Assembly: GCA_030432465.1 (NCBI GenBank)
Contig: JAUIHB010000002.1
Span: 1-43,165, forward strand
Origin: Gammaproteobacteria bacterium
GTDB lineage: Bacteria; Pseudomonadota; Gammaproteobacteria; Enterobacterales; Kangiellaceae
Reading direction: 5' to 3'
DNA: 43,165 nucleotides
Shown piece after piece: positions 10,839 through 20,685 of this stretch (positions are counted from its first letter, which is position 1; every line of letters starts with the position of its first letter). The position numbers and the translations under genes are program-made. Under the pieces are notes generated by a model. The model worked only from the letters and a program-made list of their open reading frames with translations, was not told the DNA's origin and searched no databases.

Positions 10839-11812
10839 TTACGGTTTACCAAAACAGGTAAAATTGTCATCAAAAATACAAAGTAGGCTTTCATCATCAA
10901 ACTATTTGCATTTGGAAAATAGATTGGTATCAATCTAATTCTTGCAAATAAACTTTGTTGATTTAATTTAGCAAAACCATTGAGGTAGTCATTTGCATGT
11001 TGACGATAACCTGGTTGCTGCGTGATTAATTTACATTGATGGATGTAGGATGGAAAAATTTTTAGATAGCGCAGTGCCATTTTGTAAATATAGCTTCTTA
11101 CATAACTTCTCTGAACGGTAATTTTAGTAGCGCCAATAGAGTTAACTCCATGCTGTCTATAATCAACTAGGGAACTATTTTCATAAATCAGCTTACCAAA
11201 CACTTTCGCATTCAATGCAAACCAGTAGTCATGCACAAGTAACCCCTGAGGTAAAGGAGCTGCGACCTCTAGTAGATCACGATTAAACATTGTTGCGCAC
11301 CCAGTTACAAAGTTTTGGTGACAAAACAAAGGGAAGTCGTGTTTATCTGGTTCGGGTAAGCCTTGATAATTAATAAAAGACGGGTCTATTAAACTTAATG
11401 TTTCGTCTACCCCCCGCATATCTGAATGAACAAGTAGCGGCACCGACAAGCTATCTTGCGCCTTCATTAATCGAGACAACAAAAGATTCAATTTATTGTC
11501 ATGCCAAACATCATCTTGGTCAGCAAAACAGAAATATTCAAAAGATGTTGTCAAAGCATATTCACATAATGCTGAAAAATTGGCTAAATGACCATTTTCA
11601 TTAGAGTTTTTACTAATAATAGTTATTTTATGGGCATATTTTTTACTGTATTGGTGAAGCATTGCAACCGTTTTATCAGTAGAGCCATCATCTCTTGCTA
11701 TAATATGAACATTAATATCTTTTTGCTTTATTATTGAATCTAACTGTTCAGCTAGATATTTTTCCCCATTATAAGTTGCCAATAACACGGCGACTGACTG
11801 ATTATTATCCAT
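10835..11812 (-). CDS. Glycosyltransferase family 2 (rhamnosyltransferase-like)
   Basis: VAVLLATYNGEKYLAEQLDSIIKQ; ARDDGSTDKT; CFADQDDVWHDNKL; HDYWFAL. Confidence 0.87.
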   Translation of the reverse strand: MDNNQSVAVLLATYNGEKYLAEQLDSIIKQKDINVHIIARDDGSTDKTVAMLHQYSKKYAHKITIISKNSNENGHLANFSALCEYALTTSFEYFCFADQDDVWHDNKLNLLLSRLMKAQDSLSVPLLVHSDMRGVDETLSLIDPSFINYQGLPEPDKHDFPLFCHQNFVTGCATMFNRDLLEVAAPLPQGLLVHDYWFALNAKVFGKLIYENSSLVDYRQHGVNSIGATKITVQRSYVRSYIYKMALRYLKIFPSYIHQCKLITQQPGYRQHANDYLNGFAKLNQQSLFARIRLIPIYFPNANSLMMKAYFVFLMTILPVLVNRK

Positions 11813-11823
11813 CTATCTCGTTG

Positions 11824-11848
11824 AAAAAGGGGCTTATCGCCCCTTTTG
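11824..11848 (-). terminator. Intrinsic terminator downstream of the 2905-aa gene
   Basis: Minus-strand reading CAAAAGGGGC-GATAA-GCCCCTTTTT: 5-bp GC stem followed by a T tract, just after the stop at 11852. Confidence 0.8.
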
Positions 11849-11851
11849 CTT

Positions 11852-14800
11852 CTATCTAACTCTTCTTAGTAAGAAGAATATAACTATCACGAGTAGATAA
11901 CTACCCCCACCTGATGACTTTTTCTTAGGTGGTTCAGGTATAACAACAGGAGGTTTGGCAGACACATCTAACGTCAACTGAGTACTGTTATTGTCATGAT
12001 TATCATCTACTGTAATATTGCTAACATAAGCATTGACTGAGGCTGTACCAAGATTACTAGCCAACAATGAAACTGTAATACTCGTTTCCTGTTCAACTAC
12101 TAACTCGCCATCATATTGACAAATCACACCTGTATCTGAAACTGAGCATGTAAGCAATTCAGATTCGATTTCTGAAATAACCACATTATCAGACGTAATC
12201 GTCACCTCTGGACTTATTGCATTTGCTAAGCCTTGATTGCTCACAACGAGATTCCACTCAAATGAGTCACCTTCTACAAGAGAGTTAGATTCTGGCGTAG
12301 AAACTAAGACTAGGTCTGTTGTCTGCTCACCAAACATGCCATTCCCTTGATTAAAGCGTACTTCGTTATCGTCACCTGAAGAGGAAATAATCAGATCCAA
12401 ATCACCATCTAAATCAACATCTGTTAACGCAATATCTTGACCTTGTTGCGCCTCAAACACGACTGGTAGTAAAGCATAACCTTCCAGTGTGAATTCAAAG
12501 ATCGAAATATTACCTGATTCAGACAAAATAACAATTTCAGGTGACTGGTTACCATTTAGGTAAGCAATATCCAATGATAAATAACTTACTGAGGATACGC
12601 GCTGCAACTCCTGATTATGGACATCAAGAATCTCAAGCCCTTGCTCCGTTATCGCTACAACCTCTAATATGCCATCGGCGTTAAGATCGAACACCTTCAA
12701 TTTAGTTGCGTTCAATAATTGAGTTTGTTGAATATCAAATTGGCCGTTATCACCTTGATACCAAATTTCAACTGGACCATCGTCAACCGCCAGCACTAAA
12801 TCAATTAAACCATTGTTATCAAAATCGCCAGTAGCAAGGTCATTAAACGCTGCTTCACTGTCAATTACAGCATTTGATTGACGTACTGTATTATTAAGTA
12901 ACGATGCAACAGCAAAAGGTTGTGTAATAATGCTAATACCGTTATCTGAATCATCAAGCAAGATAATATCATTAAGAGCGTCAGCATTAATATCGAATGT
13001 AAATACCCACTGACTTGGAATTGACGATACTATTTGAGTATCTGTAAATACGAGGTTACCGTCATTATACAACACCCCAGAACCTAACTCAGATTCAGTT
13101 GCGAAGGCAATATCGAAAGTTCCGTCATTATTAAAGTCGGCTACGGCAATATGTTTAACATCTTCATTTGCTAAGAAAGAAGCACCTAACTCATATTTTC
13201 CAGCGCCCTGATTGATAAAAATTGCGCTGTTACTGTTTGCAGCAAAAGCAATGTCAATTAGTCCATCACTATTAAAATCTGCAAGAGCAAAACTATTTAC
13301 ATCAGATAACGGTAACTTATTGCCTTTTTCATCTGATACATCTTCTGCGATGACTTGCACAAAGGTGTCTTGTTTCGTTAACTCTTGATTATAAGTTAAT
13401 GCAACAACTGAAGTTAACTCCCCTGCACTCTCGCCACGTAAAGTGAATACCAGCTCGAGAGAGTCTTCAGCATCAATATTCGTCATTTCTTGGCATAAGT
13501 AAGAAGATTCATTAAACGTACAACCACTTGCAGCAGATACTACCTCAACACCTTCAAGTGCAACCAAAAGTTGCTCAAGTGCAATACTTTGAGTTGAGGC
13601 ATTACTAATCATAACTCTCAGTTCAAACACCTCTTGAACTAAAATCGGCGAAACATTGACGCCTTGCACAATCGATACAAGCGATTCATCAAATTCAACA
13701 ACGTTTAAAGTAAACTGCTGCTGCTCTGTTAACTCACCGTCAGATACTTCAAGAGTAATCTCAAAAGATTGACCATTTACACTTGCAGGTACAGTGCCTT
13801 GCAGTAATTGGTCATTTAATGACAACCAATCTGGACCACTAACAATAGTAATAGTGAGTGTTTCTGAATCAATATCAGACACTTTAATCTGGTATTGATA
13901 TTCACTTAAAATCCCTACTGAAGTAACCGGTTTTGATTCAAAATTTGGCGCATCATTAACGCTTGTAATTTCGACGGAAACGGTCGCTTCGTTTGAACGA
14001 ACTCCTGAATTATCGGCAATCGTATAGGTAAAGCTATCTACACCGTTAAAGTTTTGGTTAGGCTTGTATTCAACCAATCCAGCTCCTTTAACAGAGGCAA
14101 CTCCGTTACTCGGTTGAGACAATTGAAGTGAGCCTAAGTCTAACTGCCCATCACTGTCAGTATCATTCGCTGCAACGTCAATAACTATAGCTAAATCTTC
14201 TTGAGTTAAAGCATCATCATTTTCAGCTCTTGGCGCTGTGTTTGATGTAGTAAAGAACCAATCAGTAATACCACCAACAGCATTACCAAACTCATCTCTC
14301 ACAATGGCTGGGTCAAGCATAAGTTGATAACGAGTATTAACATTTAAATCGCCGTCAAATGCAAATTCAAGTGAATTGCCAACAACATTAACGTTTGAGG
14401 CAGTCATTACTGAATTATCCGCCAAATTAACAAGCTTCACTTCACCAGAATTTAAAACTATTGATTCATCAAAAGTAATTGTAAAATCAGAATATACAGA
14501 AACATTATCACTATTATTTAACGGTATTCTCGATACAATATTCGGAGCTTTATTATCAAAAGCTACAGTTGTAGTTTGCGACTCAGTACTACCGTTACCA
14601 AACTTATCAATGGCAGCATTCGCTATAACTCTAAGCGTAATATCTCCCACAGCTTCACCGCTAACGGTAACACTATATGAAGAAGCGCTTAACGACTTGA
14701 AGCCAGAAACGTCAGCATTGGTCGATTGAATATCGGATAGTTCAAAACCTGAAACAGCAGTAGAAAAATCGATTACCGACTCAAAACTCGCGTTGGCTTT

Positions 14801-17800
14801 TTGGGGAGCTGAAATACTTACAGAAACAGCTTCATTACTATATTCAAACTCCAATTGATTTGATGCAAAGTTAGTGTTACCAGCTAAATCTGTCACCGAG
14901 TTTTGAGGTAAGGAAACTGTTATTTTACCAACAGTAGTCGGTACAACTTTAACTTTAAATGAGGTGATAGATAATACTGAAAAACCATCAATCGTTGCGC
15001 CAGTTACAGCAAACGATTTGCTACTCAAACCAGTGATAACCTCACTAAATTGAGCAACAATTTCGAATGGCGCATTCACAACCGGCGCTGTTGCTGAAAG
15101 CGTAACGGTTGGATTTGTAATATCAATATCAACGCTAAATTGATTTGACGCTGAATTATCATTTCCAGCGGCATCGTTCACTGTAGAAGTTGCAAGCTGG
15201 ATTGATACTGTACCATCAGCGCTAGGGTTAACTGTTAGGCTGTAATTTGCTCCTGACCCCGTCAAATTAGATAACACAGCATTTGACACAGTAAAATCAC
15301 TTAATGCAAGCCCTGAAATATTTTCACTAAAATTAACCGAAATAACAAACTCATCGTTTTGTGCATTTGCTGGGCCATTGATCACAACTGTAGGTGCTGT
15401 AACGTCATAATTAACGCTGAACTCTTGAGCAGCAGTATTACCGTTACCAGCACCATCAAGCACTGCTGATGCACCAATATTAACTATTACTAGTCCATCA
15501 CTACTAGGTGAAATAGTGACACTATAAGAACTGCCTGAGCCCTGTAAATTTGATGCATTTCCATTGCCAACTTGAATATCTGCAATCGTGAAATCAGAAA
15601 CATTTTCACTAAAAGTAACCGTGGCGGTGAAATCAGTGTTCTGAGTAACACTTGGGCCTGAAACAACAACTGTAGGTGCAGTGCCATCAAAGAGTACTGA
15701 AAATTGGCTGGCTGCAGTGTTACTATTACCAGCAACATCAGTAGCAGCACCTGCTGCCACATCTACAGATACAGTGCCATCAGCAATTGGCGTAATTAAA
15801 GCTGTATACTCATTACCATTCACCTGTAAATTTGTCGCTGCACCATTAGTTACTGAAATATCTGACAAATCAAAGCCATCAACACTTTCACTAAAGGCGA
15901 AGCTTGTAGTAAACGCTGAGTTTTGTGTTGGAGTAGGACCTGAAATAACTAATCCAGGAAGCACCGAATCATAGTTAATACTAAATTGAACTGCACCTGT
16001 ATTGCCATTACCAGCATTATCAAATGCGGCTGAAGAAGCGACATCTATGGTTACATCGCCTTCATTGCTTGGTGTAATTGTAGCTGTATATGTTGTGCCC
16101 GTTCCCTGTAAATCAGAAGCGATTGCATTACCTACAACAATATCACTTAGTGCAAACCCAGTTACACTTTCACTAAACGTAAAGGTAGTCGTAAACGCGG
16201 TATTTTGCGCCGCACTAGGGCCTGTTATATCAAGTGTTGGCTGCGTTGTATCATACATTACATTAAGCTGATTCGAAGCCGTATTGGTATTACCAGCCAT
16301 ATCACTGACTAAGGCTTGTGCAACATTAATAGACACCAAACCGTCACCAAGGGGGCCTATAAATGCTGTATAAACACTACCACTTCCTTGCAGGTTTGAC
16401 GCAGTACCGTTGCTTACGGAAATATCTGATAAATCGAAACCAGTTACATCCTCACTAAACGTAAATGTAGCGGTAAACACTGAGTTTTGCTCGGAAACCG
16501 GGCCTGAAACTACAATACTCGGCTGAACTGAGTCATATTGTACCGAAAACTGAGTAGCAACAGTATTACCATTACCGAAAACATCGGCAGCGACAGAAGA
16601 CGCGACATCAACGGTTACACCTCCTTCACTTGCTGGTGTTATCAATGCAGTGTACACCGCACCTGAACCTTGGAGGTTAGAAGCACTGCCATTACCAACA
16701 ACAATATCACCAACGCCAAACCCTGTGACAGATTCGCTAAAAGTAAAGGTGGCGGTAAACGCAACACTTTGCGCTGTTATCGGGCCTGTTATATCTAGTG
16801 ACGGCGGTGTTGCATCATAACTAACACTAAACTGAGCAGCCGCTGTATTACCATTATTTGCAGCATCAACCACTGAATCAGTCGCAATATCTAGCGTCAC
16901 AGTACCGTCAACGATAGGAGCTACATCTACTGTATAAACAGAGCCTGAAACACTAGTAAAGTTAGATAAATTAGCATTGCTAGCTGAAATAGCACCAACT
17001 GAAAACCCTGTTACCGACTCAGTAAACGTAATCGTTGCTTCAAATGGGCCATTATTAAGTGACGAAACGCTCGAAATTGAAACGTCTGGCTTAGTACCAT
17101 CATAATGAATAGTAAAGGTCGGCGCAGCAATATTACCGTTGCCATGATCATCTTGTGCCGCATCTGCATTGATATTAATTGTTACGACACCATCATTGAC
17201 TGGTGTAATTGTGGCTGAATAACTGCCGTTACTGCCGCTAAAGTTACTAATATTGGCATTATTTAAAATCACATCATTAACATCAAAACCAGTAAGGCTA
17301 GTCTCAGCGCTAGAAAGCGCAGGGTTCGTAAAATCAAAGTTTGCTATGAAGCTACCATTAATAGGATCCACTGCTGAACTTGTGATTGCCACTGTAGGCG
17401 CAGTATTGTCAATACTGAATGAATTAGTGCTATCTGCAATTGCGCTAACATTACCTAAATCATTGCGCGCAGTTTGCTCATCAATTCCAATAGTTAAAGT
17501 ACCGTCACCAATTATATTTGAAACTTGAATCGTTGCGATAGATGAAGCGCCATTAAGAATCGTAACATCAGGATTTGGTGTATTATTATCGACAAAATTA
17601 GTGGTGCTCGCCGAACCTGTAAACAGCAAGTTTACTTTATCATTTGTTAAGAACACTTGCGTTGCATTGGCGTAAGTCACTGTTGCAGATAATGTTTCAG
17701 AGCTTGTTTTAGAGCCCGATATTACATCAATAACCGCGCTCGGAAGTGCTGAGGTATCATAATCGATAGAAAAAACGCTCGATGCCGTATTTAACAACGC

Positions 17801-20569
17801 CGAACCACCTAAATCTGCAACCACACCAGCCGGTAATTGTGCTGTAATGGTGACACCATCAGCACTTGGGATTATATCGAAAGTATACTTATCTGCAGAC
17901 ACTTCTTGTAAGTTGGTAACACTACCATTAGAAACAAGTAAGTCACTGTTTACAAAAGTAGTTGAGTTTATTTCTTCTGAAAAAACAATTTCCATTGGGA
18001 TAGGCGATGTACCCGCTAATGGTGATTTAGTCGAAGTAATCGATACCACACTAGGTGCTAAGTCTTGCTCTATGACCAAAAACGCTCTCGCACTATCAGA
18101 GTCAACAGAAGAAGAAGTAACTTCACTTGTTAATAGGTCGTAGCTTCCATCTGCGGCGCCACCAGGAACCTGTACCTCAACGCTAAAACTACAACTATCT
18201 CCCGCGGTTAGACTAGCTCCGGATAAAATCAAAAAAGTTGTGCCAGATATTGTTCCACCACAGGGGTTTACAGGTAAAGAGGTCGCAGCTAAGCCTGATA
18301 AACCAGCGCTTAAATTGGAAGTAAATGCAATACTTGTAAGATCTGATGTTGTTGACACATTAGTTAATGTGAAATCGAGTTGTGTGGTAGCACCCGGGAC
18401 AACTTCCGCATCAGCTACATTCATAGTTAAACTAAGCTCTTGTAGCTTTAGATCAACCGATGCTGATGGACTTGTAACAACTGCGCCATTCACTGTTGCG
18501 GATACAGTTGAAGAACTAATTGCATAAGTTCCAGCAGGTGCACTTGCTGGTATGTCAAGTGTTGCGACAAAACTACAACTTGAAGCTGAAGCGAGTGTTA
18601 CTGCAGCGATAGAAATCATCGATGTACCAGTAGGCGCTTCAGAACAGGTATTCGCAGAGAATGAAGAGACAACCAATCCTGATAGCGAACTATTCAAATC
18701 TACCGTGAAAGCGATATCAGATACATTTTCCGAGTTCGCATTCGTTGTCAGCGTAAATGTCGCATCAACTGAATCTCCGGGTTTAACGGTCCCCGGTAAG
18801 GCAATTGATAAACTCGGCGCAGTAACCACAGTAAATGTATCACTGGTATCCGATATTAAGGGAGTTTCACCATCAATAGTCGCTGACCCATTTTCAGCTT
18901 TTAAAGAATAAATACCTGCAGGCTGGGAGTCTGGCACTGTTATTATCACATCGAAAGTACAACTACCACCCGCCGGAATAGCTCCCCCTGTTACAGTCAC
19001 ACCTTGAACATCTGTAGATGGATAGGTAAAACCTATCGCACTGCCCGCACCGCAAAAACCAGCAGCTGGCAAACTCGCCGAAACAGGAAAAGGAAGGGCG
19101 TTAGTCAGTTCTGTATAAAAAGTAATGCCTCCTGCCGCATTTATCGTGTCAATATTGGTAATCGTATAACGTGCAACCAAGTCATCACCGGCAGCAATAG
19201 GCTCTTTGATTAGATTCGCTTGACTCAGTAATTCAAGTGTTACGGTAGGAGCCTGTGTAATTGCTAAATTATGAGAAACGGGATTCCATGTTTGCGGTGC
19301 ACTACCTAAATCAAAGGTAAATGAACTTGTTGTATTTGTATAATTACCCACAGCAGCTGCTGCCGGAATAGTAACAGGTAACTTAAATGAGCAAGTTTCA
19401 CCAGGGCCAATTGTGCCCCCAGCGAATGAAAGCAATGGTGAGCCTGTTAAGGTACCACCACAAACACTCAATGGCAGCCCAGCTGCCTGCATACCAGCAA
19501 CTACCGCATTTAAGTCATCGGTAAAAGCAATATTGGTCGCACTTTCACTACGGTTATAATTTGTTAATGCAATGTTTAGCTCTGTACTACCACCTGGCAC
19601 AGCAGGATTAGGAGCAAACGACATTAATGCAAAAGCTGGGGTAGATGTAATATTGGTTGTGGCAAACCCACTATCTGTAAAATCAGCAAGTAAACTATTT
19701 GTTTCAACTAACTGCTCTCCTAAACCGGACGCTTTTACATCAACCGTTAACGTACACAAAGCACCAGCAGCTAGCACCTCGAATCCAGGAGAAAATGTAG
19801 AACCATTGGCATCAAGTGTAATTGAACTACTACCAGCTTGCGCAGTAATCGTCGTATTAGGTGCTGAACCTGAAACGCAATCCGTACTGGCATTTGGCAC
19901 ATCAGCAACCACTAACCCTGACGGCAAGTTAACAGAAGTATCAAGATTGCCAACCCGGCTAGCATTTAGAGAGTTATCAATTGTAAAGGTTAAGGTACTA
20001 ACGCCCCCGACATTAATCGAACTTGGCGACGCCGCTATAGTAATACCAGGACGCGTTGTTAACACATCTAAACCAATTGCTGCTGAGTTGCTGCTTCCAT
20101 TGCTAGACGTAATATTAATTGCTGGAAGGGTATAAGTTCCAGCCGTATTAGGCGCTATAACATTGAGTGACACAGTACAACTACTTGCTGCTGCAATATC
20201 ATAATCAGCAAAGGTTAACGTTGTACCACCGTCTGGTGCAGTGAGTGTACCATTTGAACAATTCGTTTGTGCATTCGCAGGAGTTGCATGAAGCAGACCT
20301 GTGGGCAATACCGCTGTAAAGTCAGTATTTGTCGCGACTGTGCCAGCACTATTTGTAATCGTATAAGTGAGCTTAGCTGTACTACCTGGCCCAACATCTG
20401 CTGGGGTAAAAACCGCATTCAATGTAGAAGCAAACGCAAGCGAAGAAGTGAACGCTAAGCCAGTAATGGGTATATATTTTAACAACGAATTTTTACATTG
20501 CTTAATTAACTGTGTTTTAAGCAAATTTACCGTGGATTGATTTATCATGACGTTGCACTCAGGGGGCAT
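11852..20569 (-). CDS. Giant secreted multi-domain surface protein (DUF11-like repeats, ten Ig-like repeats, cadherin/He_PIG-like, FG-GAP/VCBS repeats, GlyGly-CTERM-like tail)
   Basis: 2905-aa uninterrupted ORF; N-terminal hydrophobic signal LLKYIPITGLAFTSSLAFAS; internally repetitive sequence; LADFNSDGLIDIAFA-type FG-GAP repeats; C-terminus KKKSSGGGSYLLVIVIFFLLRRVR. An internal Met at 20548 is a plausible alternative start. Confidence 0.9.
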   Translation of the reverse strand: MPPECNVMINQSTVNLLKTQLIKQCKNSLLKYIPITGLAFTSSLAFASTLNAVFTPADVGPGSTAKLTYTITNSAGTVATNTDFTAVLPTGLLHATPANAQTNCSNGTLTAPDGGTTLTFADYDIAAASSCTVSLNVIAPNTAGTYTLPAINITSSNGSSNSAAIGLDVLTTRPGITIAASPSSINVGGVSTLTFTIDNSLNASRVGNLDTSVNLPSGLVVADVPNASTDCVSGSAPNTTITAQAGSSSITLDANGSTFSPGFEVLAAGALCTLTVDVKASGLGEQLVETNSLLADFTDSGFATTNITSTPAFALMSFAPNPAVPGGSTELNIALTNYNRSESATNIAFTDDLNAVVAGMQAAGLPLSVCGGTLTGSPLLSFAGGTIGPGETCSFKLPVTIPAAAAVGNYTNTTSSFTFDLGSAPQTWNPVSHNLAITQAPTVTLELLSQANLIKEPIAAGDDLVARYTITNIDTINAAGGITFYTELTNALPFPVSASLPAAGFCGAGSAIGFTYPSTDVQGVTVTGGAIPAGGSCTFDVIITVPDSQPAGIYSLKAENGSATIDGETPLISDTSDTFTVVTAPSLSIALPGTVKPGDSVDATFTLTTNANSENVSDIAFTVDLNSSLSGLVVSSFSANTCSEAPTGTSMISIAAVTLASASSCSFVATLDIPASAPAGTYAISSSTVSATVNGAVVTSPSASVDLKLQELSLTMNVADAEVVPGATTQLDFTLTNVSTTSDLTSIAFTSNLSAGLSGLAATSLPVNPCGGTISGTTFLILSGASLTAGDSCSFSVEVQVPGGAADGSYDLLTSEVTSSSVDSDSARAFLVIEQDLAPSVVSITSTKSPLAGTSPIPMEIVFSEEINSTTFVNSDLLVSNGSVTNLQEVSADKYTFDIIPSADGVTITAQLPAGVVADLGGSALLNTASSVFSIDYDTSALPSAVIDVISGSKTSSETLSATVTYANATQVFLTNDKVNLLFTGSASTTNFVDNNTPNPDVTILNGASSIATIQVSNIIGDGTLTIGIDEQTARNDLGNVSAIADSTNSFSIDNTAPTVAITSSAVDPINGSFIANFDFTNPALSSAETSLTGFDVNDVILNNANISNFSGSNGSYSATITPVNDGVVTININADAAQDDHGNGNIAAPTFTIHYDGTKPDVSISSVSSLNNGPFEATITFTESVTGFSVGAISASNANLSNFTSVSGSVYTVDVAPIVDGTVTLDIATDSVVDAANNGNTAAAQFSVSYDATPPSLDITGPITAQSVAFTATFTFSESVTGFGVGDIVVGNGSASNLQGSGAVYTALITPASEGGVTVDVASSVAADVFGNGNTVATQFSVQYDSVQPSIVVSGPVSEQNSVFTATFTFSEDVTGFDLSDISVSNGTASNLQGSGSVYTAFIGPLGDGLVSINVAQALVSDMAGNTNTASNQLNVMYDTTQPTLDITGPSAAQNTAFTTTFTFSESVTGFALSDIVVGNAIASDLQGTGTTYTATITPSNEGDVTIDVASSAAFDNAGNGNTGAVQFSINYDSVLPGLVISGPTPTQNSAFTTSFAFSESVDGFDLSDISVTNGAATNLQVNGNEYTALITPIADGTVSVDVAAGAATDVAGNSNTAASQFSVLFDGTAPTVVVSGPSVTQNTDFTATVTFSENVSDFTIADIQVGNGNASNLQGSGSSYSVTISPSSDGLVIVNIGASAVLDGAGNGNTAAQEFSVNYDVTAPTVVINGPANAQNDEFVISVNFSENISGLALSDFTVSNAVLSNLTGSGANYSLTVNPSADGTVSIQLATSTVNDAAGNDNSASNQFSVDIDITNPTVTLSATAPVVNAPFEIVAQFSEVITGLSSKSFAVTGATIDGFSVLSITSFKVKVVPTTVGKITVSLPQNSVTDLAGNTNFASNQLEFEYSNEAVSVSISAPQKANASFESVIDFSTAVSGFELSDIQSTNADVSGFKSLSASSYSVTVSGEAVGDITLRVIANAAIDKFGNGSTESQTTTVAFDNKAPNIVSRIPLNNSDNVSVYSDFTITFDESIVLNSGEVKLVNLADNSVMTASNVNVVGNSLEFAFDGDLNVNTRYQLMLDPAIVRDEFGNAVGGITDWFFTTSNTAPRAENDDALTQEDLAIVIDVAANDTDSDGQLDLGSLQLSQPSNGVASVKGAGLVEYKPNQNFNGVDSFTYTIADNSGVRSNEATVSVEITSVNDAPNFESKPVTSVGILSEYQYQIKVSDIDSETLTITIVSGPDWLSLNDQLLQGTVPASVNGQSFEITLEVSDGELTEQQQFTLNVVEFDESLVSIVQGVNVSPILVQEVFELRVMISNASTQSIALEQLLVALEGVEVVSAASGCTFNESSYLCQEMTNIDAEDSLELVFTLRGESAGELTSVVALTYNQELTKQDTFVQVIAEDVSDEKGNKLPLSDVNSFALADFNSDGLIDIAFAANSNSAIFINQGAGKYELGASFLANEDVKHIAVADFNNDGTFDIAFATESELGSGVLYNDGNLVFTDTQIVSSIPSQWVFTFDINADALNDIILLDDSDNGISIITQPFAVASLLNNTVRQSNAVIDSEAAFNDLATGDFDNNGLIDLVLAVDDGPVEIWYQGDNGQFDIQQTQLLNATKLKVFDLNADGILEVVAITEQGLEILDVHNQELQRVSSVSYLSLDIAYLNGNQSPEIVILSESGNISIFEFTLEGYALLPVVFEAQQGQDIALTDVDLDGDLDLIISSSGDDNEVRFNQGNGMFGEQTTDLVLVSTPESNSLVEGDSFEWNLVVSNQGLANAISPEVTITSDNVVISEIESELLTCSVSDTGVICQYDGELVVEQETSITVSLLASNLGTASVNAYVSNITVDDNHDNNSTQLTLDVSAKPPVVIPEPPKKKSSGGGSYLLVIVIFFLLRRVR
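11855..11926 (-). other. GlyGly-CTERM-like sorting tail (SSGGGS + hydrophobic helix + RRVR)
   Basis: Last 24 residues KKKSSGGGSYLLVIVIFFLLRRVR fit the Gly-rich / TM / basic tripartite organisation. Confidence 0.7.
12330..13310 (-). repeat. FG-GAP/VCBS-type repeat region within the giant protein
   Basis: Recurring ADFNSDGLIDIAFA, ADFNNDGTFDIAFA, GDFDNNGLIDLVLA, FDLNADGILEVVA, TDVDLDGDLDLII. Confidence 0.8.
14550..17410 (-). repeat. Ten tandem Ig-like repeats of about 94 aa (about 282 bp)
   Basis: Repeating unit like ATPPSLDITGP..AFTATFTFSESVTGF.VGDIVVGNGSASNLQGSGAVYTALITP...G.VTVDVASS.A.D..GNGNT.ATQFSVQYD; ten units counted by eye. Confidence 0.85.
18080..20430 (-). repeat. Six DUF11-like repeats, each with a conserved Cys pair
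   Basis: Recurring C(G/S)GTL/I...G...(S)C(T/S)F/V...(V/I)P blocks, e.g. VCGGTLTGSPLLSFAGGTIGPGETCSFKLPVTIP and PCGGTISGTTFLILSGASLTAGDSCSFSVEVQVP. Confidence 0.75.
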
Positions 20570-20685
20570 TGTTATTATTGGAAAAACTGTAACAATTTTA
20601 GTCCATAGTTAATCACTTAACAATCTATTCACTTAGATTAATTTTTGTTACTCTTAATTAAATTTTCGTATATCAAATAGCAATT

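Noticed and set aside
14550-17410. Regular 282-bp periodicity considered as a CRISPR-like or DNA-level repeat array
   Set aside because: The periodicity is explained by tandem Ig-like protein domains; unit length and divergence are wrong for CRISPR.
14376-20458. Many long plus-strand ORFs opposite the giant gene (e.g. 19572-20135, 18552-18911)
   Set aside because: They are antisense shadows of a repetitive Ser/Thr/Ala/Val-rich coding frame, with no recognisable domains or start context.
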